DNA of 64,000 nt from an uncultured Myxococcales bacterium (GTDB taxonomy: Bacteria; Myxococcota_A; Polyangia; Polyangiales; Polyangiaceae), in assembly GCA_937872925.1 (NCBI GenBank), contig CALMUT010000120.1:1-64000 (forward strand), given 5' to 3'. Below the pieces are notes generated by a model. It was not told where the DNA came from and ran no database searches. It saw only the letters and a list, made by a program, of their open reading frames with translations. A program made the position numbers and the translations under genes. Below are positions 26,485-34,306 of the stretch, one piece after another (the stretch's first letter is position 1; each line of letters begins with the position of its first letter).

Positions 26485-27528
26485 ATGGTTGGAATCGTCC
26501 CGCAGCCTGCGTATCGCGCGGCGTATCTGGCGCAACAGACGGCGTTTCTGTTGAACTGCCTGGCAGCACACCGAGTGCTGCGTACGCTGACCGGTTTGAA
26601 CCTCGACCCCAGCGCAGACGCCATTGCTTTGGTGCGACGCCGCTACGACGAACTCCTAGAGACGGACCTCGAAAACGTGGAGCGCGGTCTCTATCCCCGA
26701 GCGCTGTTGTTCCAGTTCCCCGTGCGCCAGTACGCCAAACGTCTCCCAAAGCTTGTCTTCGACTTTCCTCGCACGATCCGCCGACTGCGCAAGAAGGACT
26801 TTAAGGACCTGCCTCCGGATGCCAAGCTGGAACACTATCCCGCGTACTTCCGCAGGAACTTCCACTGGCAAACCGACGGCTACTTCAGTGAGCATTCCGC
26901 AGAGCTCTACGACGTCGGCGTCGAGTTCTTGTTCCTAGGCACCGCGGACATCATGCGTCGGCAGGTGATCCCGCCGGTGGTGGAATACCTGCGGGCGCAA
27001 TCCGGCACCGACCGACCGCGGATCCTCGATGTGGCCTGCGGAACCGGGCGCATGTTGCGACAACTCGCCCAGACCCTTCCTGACGCCAAGCTGTACGGGC
27101 TGGACCTCTCGCCCTACTATGTCGCGGCGGCGCGGCGCATGCTGGCATCCGTCAACTCCGAGGCATCACTGGTTGCAGACAACGCCGAGCGCATGCCGTT
27201 CCGAGACGGCTACTTTGACGTCAGCGTCAGTGTGTTCTTGTTCCACGAACTGCCCAAACGGGCCCGCAAGAACGTGCTCGCGGAGATGTTCCGCGTGACC
27301 AAGCCCGGCGGACTGGTAGTGGTGGAGGACTCCGCGCAGTATGTCGAGGCGGAGGCCGTCGCGTTCTTCCTCGATCGCTTCTCGGAGGAATTCCACGAGC
27401 CGTACCATCGGGACTACTTGCGCGACGATCTCCGAGAGCAGCTAACCGATGCCGGCTTCGAAGTGCAGAGCGTCGAACCGTGCTTTGTTTCCAAACGCGT
27501 GGTGGCGAAGAAACCGTTGGTGGGCTGA
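26485..27528 (+). CDS. SAM-dependent class I methyltransferase
   Basis: The 347-residue product has a Rossmann methyltransferase core in its second half: motif I ILDVACGTGRML (about residues 176-187), the acidic ribose contact LYGLDLSPYYV, ERMPFRDGYFDVSVSVFLFHEL (motif IV region) and the KPGGLVVVED post-motif. This pattern fits the ubiquinone/UbiE-like type of small-molecule methyltransferase. The first 170 residues are helical and unlike common methyltransferases, with Arg-rich stretches (FDFPRTIRRLRKKDFKDLP), perhaps a substrate-binding cap. The gene is divergent from the M14 peptidase gene and converges on the propeller lipoprotein gene with one base between stops. The substrate is unknown. 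Confidence 0.88.
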   Translation: MVGIVPQPAYRAAYLAQQTAFLLNCLAAHRVLRTLTGLNLDPSADAIALVRRRYDELLETDLENVERGLYPRALLFQFPVRQYAKRLPKLVFDFPRTIRRLRKKDFKDLPPDAKLEHYPAYFRRNFHWQTDGYFSEHSAELYDVGVEFLFLGTADIMRRQVIPPVVEYLRAQSGTDRPRILDVACGTGRMLRQLAQTLPDAKLYGLDLSPYYVAAARRMLASVNSEASLVADNAERMPFRDGYFDVSVSVFLFHELPKRARKNVLAEMFRVTKPGGLVVVEDSAQYVEAEAVAFFLDRFSEEFHEPYHRDYLRDDLREQLTDAGFEVQSVEPCFVSKRVVAKKPLVG

Positions 27529-27529
27529 A

Positions 27530-29383
27530 CTATTCGCGCTTGGAGAGGATCGCTCCTTGTTCTCCGCCGATCCAAACCACCTGGGCATTCGGCCCCCACA
27601 CCGTGTGCAAGGTGCGGTCGGTGCCGCTCTGCTGAGTGGTCCACGCACTGCCGTCGTAGTGCAAGAGCGCGCCTCCCGTACCCACAGCATAGATATCTGA
27701 CGCGGAACTGCCCCAGATGGCATTCAGTGAGTACATCTCGCCCTCTTGGACCACGCTCCAACTGCTGCCTTGATACTGCAAGATGGTACCGCCCGTTCCC
27801 ACAGCCCACACGTCCGTCGCCGCAGTGCCCCAAACGCCACGCAGCGATTCCTTGGTGGGCGAAACGCCCGGCGCCCACTTGGTGCCGTCGAATTCGATGA
27901 TCACCCCGCCGGCGCCAACGGCAAACGCTCGGCTGGAGTCCGGCGCCCACACAGCCGCAAGATCAGCACCCGTACCACTGGGGGTCTTGCTCCAAGCCGT
28001 TTGATTGAGCAGCCCGAGCACCGTGCCCTTCGTGCCGACGATCCAACCGCTGCCGTTGCCGTCCAACCACACGTCCCGCAGCCACTCGATCGTACCACTG
28101 GTCACCACGTCCCACTGCAAGCCGCCGGTGAAGTGCAGGATCGTGCCGCCCGTGCCCACGGCCCAAATATCCGTCGCACCGAGGGCGTGTGCGCCATAGA
28201 GCGCACGCGACGAACCGGTGGGCTTGGGCTGCCATCCGCCGCCTTGGTTTTGCACGGCGTCGTCACCCACGGCCCAGGCGTCCGTAGCGCTAGTACCGGT
28301 GATCTTCAGCTGGGTACCCGTGGAGCCACCGGTCAGGAAGGTGCGCGCGGCGCCGTCCCAGCGGGCCATGAAGCCGGCGTCGCCGACGGCGAGCACCGCC
28401 GTGTCGGAAAGGCGAATCGCCGCGTTGTACTTCGCGTCCGTGCCCCTGGGCTGGCTTTCAAAGTTCACACCGTCAAAGGTGATGTACGCGCCCAACTCTC
28501 CAAAGAGTCGTATGTCGGTGGGGGAAAAAGCCACCACGGCACCGTAGGCGCCGAGGGACTTATCCTGTTTGGGAGTCCACTTGGTTCCGTCAAAGTGCAC
28601 CGTGAAGCCCCATTGCCCCGCGACCATCACGTTGTCGGGTCCGGAGCCATGCACCGCCCGCAAGTGGTTGATCGGTGTGTAGGCCGGCTGGAGCTTGAAG
28701 TCGGTCCCGTCGAAGTGGACGCGAGCACCGTAGTCGCCGACAGCCCAAGCCTGCCCGTCCTCGGCAACCCACACCGAACGCAGCGAATTGGCCGTGGGGC
28801 TTGTCGGGGTATTCCAACTGCCGGTGTAGTGGAGGATGACGCCCCCCTCCCCCACGACCAGGAAGTTGTCTTGCGCCCGTCCGTAGATGCCAAAAAAATC
28901 TTTTGGCGCGCCGGCCTCCGGGCCGCCGACATCGACCGTGCTCCAGACGCTCCCATCGAAATGCACTACGGTGGCTTCGTCGCCGACGGCCCACACGTCG
29001 TTCGGACCACTGCCCCAGACTGCCCGCAGCGCTTCCGCGGTGCCGACCTCCGACCGTTGCCAACCGGTTCCATCGAAGTGCAAGGCCGTGCCGCGTGCTC
29101 CCACGACCCAAATGTCGTTTTCGGAACTCGCCCATGCACCGTACAGGTGGTTGCCCTGAGGCAGCGGTGACTCCCAGCACCATCCGTCGCTGCTACAAGC
29201 GTCGTAGCTGGTCTGCCCAGCCGCACCCGCGTTTCCGCCCGCCCCAGCAGCGCCGCCTTGCCCTGCGCTCCCGCCACCGCCGTCTTTCTTTGGGTCCGCA
29301 CCAGAATCGTCGCCACACGCGAGGGTCAGACCAAGGCACGCACCAACCACCGCACCAGCGAGCAACAGAGATTTTTTGCTCAA
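27530..29383 (-). CDS. Surface lipoprotein with fourteen propeller-blade repeats
   Basis: I start it at TTG 29383 (617 residues): AGGAG lies six bases upstream, and only this start gives a proper lipoprotein signal (SKKSLLLAGAVVGACLGLTLAC). A short Gly/Ala tether (GGGGSAGQGGAAGAGGNAGAAG) follows. The rest is a run of 40-45-residue repeats with the core pattern L-x-x-VWG-x-x-x-x-DVWAVG-x-x-G-x-x-LHFDG-x-x-W; I count fourteen by eye, the middle ones most diverged. Such blades fold as beta-propellers, and fourteen fits two seven-bladed wheels. It is probably an outer-surface protein that binds a partner or substrate. It follows the Cys-rich lipoprotein gene by 22 bp and is likely co-transcribed. 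Confidence 0.85.
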   Translation of the reverse strand: MSKKSLLLAGAVVGACLGLTLACGDDSGADPKKDGGGGSAGQGGAAGAGGNAGAAGQTSYDACSSDGWCWESPLPQGNHLYGAWASSENDIWVVGARGTALHFDGTGWQRSEVGTAEALRAVWGSGPNDVWAVGDEATVVHFDGSVWSTVDVGGPEAGAPKDFFGIYGRAQDNFLVVGEGGVILHYTGSWNTPTSPTANSLRSVWVAEDGQAWAVGDYGARVHFDGTDFKLQPAYTPINHLRAVHGSGPDNVMVAGQWGFTVHFDGTKWTPKQDKSLGAYGAVVAFSPTDIRLFGELGAYITFDGVNFESQPRGTDAKYNAAIRLSDTAVLAVGDAGFMARWDGAARTFLTGGSTGTQLKITGTSATDAWAVGDDAVQNQGGGWQPKPTGSSRALYGAHALGATDIWAVGTGGTILHFTGGLQWDVVTSGTIEWLRDVWLDGNGSGWIVGTKGTVLGLLNQTAWSKTPSGTGADLAAVWAPDSSRAFAVGAGGVIIEFDGTKWAPGVSPTKESLRGVWGTAATDVWAVGTGGTILQYQGSSWSVVQEGEMYSLNAIWGSSASDIYAVGTGGALLHYDGSAWTTQQSGTDRTLHTVWGPNAQVVWIGGEQGAILSKRE

Positions 29384-29389
29384 ATTAAG

Positions 29390-29394
29390 CTCCT
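29390..29394 (-). promoter_or_regulatory. Ribosome binding site fixing a TTG start
   Basis: AGGAG on the minus strand, six bases before the TTG at 29383. It supports that rare start for the propeller lipoprotein over longer ATG-started reading that would run into the upstream gene. Confidence 0.75.
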
Positions 29395-29405
29395 GAAAGA
29401 AACCG

Positions 29406-31340
29406 TCAACTCGGACCACAGGGCGGACACGTGATGGTCCCACCGCAACCGTCAGCGCCAACGAAGCCGCAGTTGCCGGCGCAGCTCTTAGGCACGCAAC
29501 AGGTGCCGTTGGTGAGACACACCTGAGTGCCAGGACACGAGCCGCAGTTGAGCGTGCCACCACAACTATTCGGCCAGCTGCCGCACTGCTTGTTCTGTGC
29601 CGCGCACGTCGTCGGATTGCAGCAGGTGTTGCTGTTGCAGACCTGGCCCGTGGCACAAGGCCCACAATCCAGGGTGCCGCCGCAGCCGTCGCTGGTCGTG
29701 CCGCAGTTGGCACCGGCTTGTGCGCAGGTCATGGGCGCGCAGCACTTGTTCTTGTTGCAGACCTGGCCGCCCGGGCACGGCCCGCAGTCGATCTGGGTGC
29801 CGCAGCCGTCGTTTGTCGTGCCGCATTCCTTGTTCAGCTGTTGGCAGGTCTTGGCCACGCAGGGCGCACACACGTTAGCTGTGCCAGCACCGCCGCAGAC
29901 CTCGCCGCCCGAGCAAATGCCGCAGTTGAGTTTGCCGCCACACTTGTCGCTGATCTCTCCGCAGTCCTTGCCCTCGGCAGCGCAAGTCGTGGGTGTGCAG
30001 CACACACCCTTGTTGCACTTGTCGTTACCAGTGCAGTCACCGCAGTTGACTTGCCCGCCGCAGCCGTCGCTTTGATTGCCGCAGGTGCTGCCCAGTTGCT
30101 GACAGGTTTTGGGCACACAAGGCGCGCACACATTGGCCGTGCCGGCGCCGCCGCAGTCCTCGCCCGTGGGGCAGGGGCCGCAGTTGACTTGACCGCCGCA
30201 GCCGTCGGAGATGTTGCCGCAATTCTTGCCCTGCGCGGCGCAGGACAGCGGGGTGCAGCACTTGTTGCCGTAGCACTTCAAGTTCGTGGTGCAGTTGCCG
30301 CAGGAGAGCGTGCCGCCACAGCCGTCGTCGGCGCTGCCGCACTCCACGCTGAGCTCCTGGCAGCTCTTGGGAATACAAGCCACGCATACGTTGCTCTGGC
30401 AGATTTCGCCGGGCAGGCAGTTGCCGCACTGCATGTTCTGGCCGGTACAGCTATTTTTGATTGTGCCGCAGTTCGCGCCCTGGTTCGTGCACTCCTGGGG
30501 TGGCGGCGGCGGCAAGCAGGTCCCGTTCTGACAACTCAAACCCGTGCCACAAGCACCGCAGTTCAAAGTCTTCCCGCAGCCGTCAGAAATGACACCGCAT
30601 TCCACCTTTTCCGCAGCGCATGTCGTCGGGGCGCACTGTAGGCAGGTATTGCTCACCGCGTCGCAGGTAAGCCCGGGGCCACACGCTGTGCAGGTAATGT
30701 TGCCTCCACAGCCGTCCGGCATCGTGCCGCAGAGCGCGCCGCTGCAGGTCAGGGGTTGGCAGGGTCCGCACTTTCGGGTCGTGCCGTCGCAGATTTGCCC
30801 CGCCGGGCAAGAGCCACAGTCGATGGCTGTGCCACAAGCATCTTGCACGATGCCGCAATCGGCTCCAGCTGCGGTACACAGGTCGTTCTTGGAACCGCAG
30901 GTGTTGGTCGAGCCACAAATCGTCCCGCCGGTGCACAGCCCGCAACTCACGAATCCGCCGCAGCCGTCACTCACCGTGCCGCAGGTCGCACCTTGATCGG
31001 CGCACGTTTTCGGGACACATCCAGCGCCGCCCGTTCCCGTGGACGCGCCGGTTCCGCCGTTTGCCGCGCCGCCGCCGGCGCCACCGCTGGCAGCACCGCC
31101 GCCGGCGCCGCCGTTTGCCGCACCCCCACCCGCACCGCCCGCGCCGCCACCGTCTGTGCCGGCGTTCGCGCCGCTGCCATTGGCGGAACTGCCGCCGGTA
31201 CCGCTGTCATCTTCTCCAGAACTGCCACAACCGGCGGCCGCCATCGCTCCAAGCAGAGCAGCGCTGACCACAGCCACAACGCGCACTAGCTGTGATGACC
31301 AATGCTTGCGACGACGAGTTGCTGGGTACCGCGCGGTCAT
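29406..31340 (-). CDS. Cysteine-rich repeat surface lipoprotein
   Basis: The 644-residue product starts at ATG 31340 after GGAGGAAG. A basic N-terminus and hydrophobic core end in the lipobox AAAGC (Cys38). Residues about 39-108 are a Gly/Ala/Ser/Asn tether. The remainder is thirteen tandem units of about 40 residues, each with six to eight cysteines in the pattern C-x-P-x-x-C-A-x-x-G-x-x-CG-x-x-x-DGCGG-x-x-x-CG-x-C-x-x-G-x-x-C. Repeats 7-8 and 9-10 are near copies as a pair (both carry GGAGTANVCAP), which shows growth by two-unit duplication. Such density of cysteine implies a disulfide-locked, rod-like extracellular protein. It lies between the IgGFc-like lipoprotein gene and the propeller lipoprotein gene, all on the minus strand. 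Confidence 0.88.
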   Translation of the reverse strand: MTARYPATRRRKHWSSQLVRVVAVVSAALLGAMAAAGCGSSGEDDSGTGGSSANGSGANAGTDGGGAGGAGGGAANGGAGGGAASGGAGGGAANGGTGASTGTGGAGCVPKTCADQGATCGTVSDGCGGFVSCGLCTGGTICGSTNTCGSKNDLCTAAGADCGIVQDACGTAIDCGSCPAGQICDGTTRKCGPCQPLTCSGALCGTMPDGCGGNITCTACGPGLTCDAVSNTCLQCAPTTCAAEKVECGVISDGCGKTLNCGACGTGLSCQNGTCLPPPPPQECTNQGANCGTIKNSCTGQNMQCGNCLPGEICQSNVCVACIPKSCQELSVECGSADDGCGGTLSCGNCTTNLKCYGNKCCTPLSCAAQGKNCGNISDGCGGQVNCGPCPTGEDCGGAGTANVCAPCVPKTCQQLGSTCGNQSDGCGGQVNCGDCTGNDKCNKGVCCTPTTCAAEGKDCGEISDKCGGKLNCGICSGGEVCGGAGTANVCAPCVAKTCQQLNKECGTTNDGCGTQIDCGPCPGGQVCNKNKCCAPMTCAQAGANCGTTSDGCGGTLDCGPCATGQVCNSNTCCNPTTCAAQNKQCGSWPNSCGGTLNCGSCPGTQVCLTNGTCCVPKSCAGNCGFVGADGCGGTITCPPCGPS

Positions 31341-31382
31341 GGAAACTTCCTCCTGGGGCGCAAACTGATGCCCACGTAGATC

Positions 31383-31388
31383 AGTATA
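31383..31388 (-). promoter_or_regulatory. Possible -10 element for the Cys-rich lipoprotein gene
   Basis: TATACT on the minus strand, preceded by GGG, lies 43 bases before the ATG at 31340. I see no good -35 element at 17 bases, so this is a weak call. Confidence 0.3.
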
Positions 31389-31420
31389 CCCGCCCTAGCC
31401 AAAAACGCGACGTGAACCGC

Positions 31421-31440
31421 TCTCACCCGTAGGGGTGAGA
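31421..31440 (-). terminator. Strong hairpin downstream of the IgGFc-like lipoprotein gene
   Basis: A perfect eight-base stem TCTCACCC / GGGTGAGA with loop GTAG lies about 95 bases past the stop of the upstream lipoprotein gene. A run of five U (minus strand) follows fifteen bases later rather than at once, so it may be a terminator or a processing or attenuation structure ahead of the next gene. Confidence 0.5.
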
Positions 31441-31464
31441 CACCGCTGCGCGACACCGCTGCGC
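31439..31464. repeat. 13-bp perfect tandem duplication
   Basis: GACACCGCTGCGC occurs twice with no gap, immediately beside the hairpin at 31421-31440 in the 194-bp space between two lipoprotein genes. Confidence 0.85.
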
Positions 31465-31534
31465 ATGGTGTACGTGCATGTGCGCCGCCGACTCCCAACC
31501 CGCGCGCCGCGCGAGCTGCCGCGAGCGTTGGAGC

Positions 31535-33361
31535 TTAGAACACGAGCGGCGGGGAGATGCGCGCGAGATCCAAGCCGCCGGGATACATATAGGACGTGAA
31601 GCGTCCGTAGCCGTAGACCACGACGCCGAAGGCAGCCGCCGACTCGATGGAATGCACTTCCTTGCCGTCGAGTTGATGACGAGCAACGGAAAAACCCGTG
31701 CTGCCGATCGCTGTGAACTCCGACGCTGGAATTGCGGCACCGTCGAGCTGGACGCTGCTACCCGTAGGCACGACAACATTGATGAAGTTGGTGTCGTAGG
31801 TGCTCGACGCGATGAAGAGGTAGTCCTTGCGGAACTGCGCGGTTGGCACCGCAAGGGAAAGTGACGGGTCCCCCGCCCCACTGGGCACTGAGGCCTGACT
31901 CTGCATCAAGTGTCCAACCAAGATTGGCTTGGTCGCCTTCACGCGAAAGTCCTGAGTCACGTTCTTGAGCTCCAGGGGCGGGTCTTTGGGACCGAGAGTC
32001 ACCTTCGGACTGACCGCAGGTTCAAACTCAAGAGCCGTGCCCTCTTCCAAAGCGACGATCTTCACGACGTGGGGAGACTCACTGGCGAGCGCCGCAGGGA
32101 AGGTTACGAAGTACTCCGTGCCAAGGGTCTCTGCCGGCAGCATCGCGTGCTCGACATGATCGCATGCGTCGGTGGTCGGATCCGGTACGTTGGCGCAGGA
32201 GTGCCCCGCAATGACTTGAACGGGATGCGATGCTTTGACGCGCGTGCCGCTGATGTCAGCACCGAACTGCCCTGCCGCTCCGTCGTGTTTGGACAGGATC
32301 TGCAACACATCACCGCGATTGAGCGACACCGTGCCGTTGCCCTGGGCATCAATGCCGGCGCCCGCGGCAAAAGCGCCGTGGCCAAGGACCTGAACGCTGG
32401 TGCCGTCCTGAGTGGCGGTGACGGCCAAAAAGCCTGCGCGCTTTGGCGCCGCGGGCCAAGTCACCGAGCTATACGTTTCCGTCAGGGCGGTGACCGGAAG
32501 CAGCAGGGAGGCGTCATTGGAGAACGACAGACAGTCGTCACCCAAAGCACCGGGGCCACACTTCTTGCCAATGGGACACGCCGCCGGCACCGGACTGATC
32601 TGATAGCTCAGCGGGCTGAGCTGGTACACGGTCACAGGTTGATCCGTTCGGACGCGGTACGCCCCTCCCGGGACGATCCGGCTCACACCCGGATCCGGCG
32701 GGATCTGACAAGCGTCGACGTCCCCGCCCTTCAACTCGGTCACCCAAGGCAGCTTGATGACCTCCAGCTTCCCTGGATCCACCGAGCGTGTCTCGACGCT
32801 GGTCGCCCCCCGCGTCACGGTAATGGTTGCTTTCGCGTCACCTGCGTTCGCAACCGCTACAGCGTATTCGAAGCCACTCCACACCGGGTTGAGCGTCACC
32901 GTCGGGTAGTAGTCGCAGCCGAGGTAGCTGTTTTCTAGCGCGGGCGCCGCGCAAGCCCCTTTGCAGCCGTCGGGGTCGCACTGCATGCCCTGGGTCGCGT
33001 CACACTCGAAGGTGCCCTCGGTCCCGTCCGAGCGACACCATTTCGCGATCCCGCCTTCACAGCTGCCGATACCCGGAATGCAAGTCACGCAACCCAAGCT
33101 GTCGACACACTTCTTCCCATCCGCTGCACAGTCGACCGCCGGCTCGGTGCTGCTTGGATCGCAAGGCGTTGCAACCCCGCCCTCGCAACGAAACTGGCCG
33201 GGCTGGCAAATGCTGCTGTCGCCGCCGCCACCATCGTTCCCTGCACCGCCGCCGGTGCCGACGACATTAGAGTCGCCCGAATCACTACCGCAAGCGGCGA
33301 AAACGGGCGCCCCGAAAGCTATCGATGCTGCAACTGCCGCGACGCGAATCCACCGTGTCAT
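31535..33361 (-). CDS. Surface lipoprotein with IgGFc-binding-like domain
   Basis: A 608-residue lipoprotein: signal MTRWIRVAAVAASIAFGAPVF with lipobox FAAC (Cys24), a Gly/Asp tether (GTGGGAGNDGGGG), then about 100 residues with paired cysteines (CQPGQFRCEGG, CIPGIGSCEGGIAKWC). From about residue 140 a beta-rich region matches the IgGFc-binding-domain type found in eukaryotic mucus proteins and in myxobacterial surface proteins: VWSGFEYAVAVANAG, YRVRTDQPVTVYQLSP, NDASLLLPVTALTETY, and ASHPVQVIAGHSCANVP. It ends VYGYGRFTSYMYPGGLDL. The likely role is adhesion or binding at the cell surface. The downstream gene on the same strand is the Cys-rich repeat lipoprotein, 195 bp away, with a hairpin between. 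Confidence 0.85.
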   Translation of the reverse strand: MTRWIRVAAVAASIAFGAPVFAACGSDSGDSNVVGTGGGAGNDGGGGDSSICQPGQFRCEGGVATPCDPSSTEPAVDCAADGKKCVDSLGCVTCIPGIGSCEGGIAKWCRSDGTEGTFECDATQGMQCDPDGCKGACAAPALENSYLGCDYYPTVTLNPVWSGFEYAVAVANAGDAKATITVTRGATSVETRSVDPGKLEVIKLPWVTELKGGDVDACQIPPDPGVSRIVPGGAYRVRTDQPVTVYQLSPLSYQISPVPAACPIGKKCGPGALGDDCLSFSNDASLLLPVTALTETYSSVTWPAAPKRAGFLAVTATQDGTSVQVLGHGAFAAGAGIDAQGNGTVSLNRGDVLQILSKHDGAAGQFGADISGTRVKASHPVQVIAGHSCANVPDPTTDACDHVEHAMLPAETLGTEYFVTFPAALASESPHVVKIVALEEGTALEFEPAVSPKVTLGPKDPPLELKNVTQDFRVKATKPILVGHLMQSQASVPSGAGDPSLSLAVPTAQFRKDYLFIASSTYDTNFINVVVPTGSSVQLDGAAIPASEFTAIGSTGFSVARHQLDGKEVHSIESAAAFGVVVYGYGRFTSYMYPGGLDLARISPPLVF

Positions 33362-33445
33362 AGGCCAAGGATAGCGCGCTTCGACGAGTGAGCGAAAACG
33401 ACATCTTCCGTTCGCGCCAATTCCCTGGGGCGCATCCCTTGCACG

Positions 33446-33985
33446 CTATCGCGCACAACCGAGCCGCGCCCGATACGCAAATCGATTAGAAAGCCCCACG
33501 GTTGTGGACTCGATCTTGCCATCTGGCGTCAAAAAATAAGTGGTTGGAAACGCGCCCACGGCATAAGCCTGCAGAATGCCGGCGTCCGCGAGCAGCACAG
33601 GGTATTGGATACCCCGATCGCGAACAAACGCCTGCACGCGGGCGGCGTCGTCGGAGTCAGCAACCACACTGACCAGCACTTGATCGGGCTTCAAGGATTG
33701 AAAAAGCGCGTTCAAGGCCCCGATTTCCAACTTGCAGACGCCGCACCAGGTCGCCCAAAAGTGCAGCACCACGGACTTTCCCCGTAGATCACTCAGGCGC
33801 AGCGAGCCCCCGGATAGATCTTGGAGTTTGAAGTCCGGCGCAACTTCGGCATCACGCGCCAAATGGCCGCGAGTTTGCCACGAAGAAATTCCAACGTAGA
33901 CCAAACCCAGCAGCGCAGCCTGCGCTGCATAGCCGAGGAGACGTCTGCGGGTGGAGCGGGCCGCACTCGCTGACGTTGCACTCAT
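33446..33985 (-). CDS. Membrane-anchored TlpA/ResA-like thiol-disulfide protein
   Basis: A 179-residue redoxin. A basic N-terminus and one helix (LLGYAAQAALLGLVYVGISSW, about 16-36) would hold it in the inner membrane with the domain outside. The thioredoxin fold carries WCGVC (Cys81, Cys84) and the cis-proline loop GAFPTTYFL. The family reduces or oxidises disulfides outside the cytoplasm, for example during cytochrome c maturation, though no cytochrome gene is nearby. Its ATG overlaps the stop of the preceding 95-residue gene by four bases, so it is the last gene of a coupled run from 36249. The disulfide-rich surface proteins encoded next door are possible clients; this is inference. Confidence 0.88.
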   Translation of the reverse strand: MSATSASAARSTRRRLLGYAAQAALLGLVYVGISSWQTRGHLARDAEVAPDFKLQDLSGGSLRLSDLRGKSVVLHFWATWCGVCKLEIGALNALFQSLKPDQVLVSVVADSDDAARVQAFVRDRGIQYPVLLADAGILQAYAVGAFPTTYFLTPDGKIESTTVGLSNRFAYRARLGCAR

Positions 33986-34269
33986 TTCCGACGAGAAGTG
34001 AGCAACGCTTTCACAGCGTGTTTCGCCAATGCTGGCGCGCTCAACATGGTGCGAGCCAGGGACGCTGCAAGCGCCATAGGCGTCGTGCCGTTGGCCTCGA
34101 TGGCGACGCGTTCACCACTTGCGGCATCCTCCATCGCGCCTCGGGCAATCGTGCGTCGTCCATCCGAGCGGATCTCCACGATCATGCGTGCGACCACCGG
34201 AAGCTCGTCTGGCGCGTCCGCGAGCGCCGACTCACGCGACGGTCCCAAGGCATGTTCGCGCTCTACCAT
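33982..34269 (-). CDS. Small hypothetical protein
   Basis: A 95-residue soluble protein with no recognisable family. Residues 25-60 have an alternating beta pattern (VVARMIVEIRSDGRRTIARGAM), and the rest forms an Ala/Leu-rich helix with a basic end (HAVKALLTSRRK). There are no cysteines and no signal peptide. It overlaps the redoxin gene by four bases and follows the gene ending at 34307 by 37 bp, which supports it being real and translated in the same operon. Confidence 0.6.
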   Translation of the reverse strand: MVEREHALGPSRESALADAPDELPVVARMIVEIRSDGRRTIARGAMEDAASGERVAIEANGTTPMALAASLARTMLSAPALAKHAVKALLTSRRK

Positions 34270-34306
34270 GGCCTGAAACTAGCACAGCGAGACGCCCGGG
34301 GCGCTT

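Noticed and set aside
24671-26749. A longer start (26749) for the M14 peptidase
   Set aside because: The extra 118 residues are Arg/Gly-rich, not conserved-looking, and overlap the divergent methyltransferase gene.
27746-29170. A 474-codon plus-strand frame across the propeller lipoprotein gene
   Set aside because: It is the mirror of a repeat-coding gene; its apparent periodicity comes from the repeats on the other strand.
29718-30641. A plus-strand frame of over 300 codons with regular Ala/Val repeats, and a repeat array that could be mistaken for CRISPR
   Set aside because: The periodicity is the Cys-rich coding repeat on the minus strand; unit length follows about 40 codons and the intervals are not spacer-like.
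31340-31340. Twin-arginine export signal in the Cys-rich lipoprotein (RRRK near the N-terminus)
   Set aside because: The arginines are not followed by the x-F-L-K pattern; a normal lipoprotein signal explains the region.
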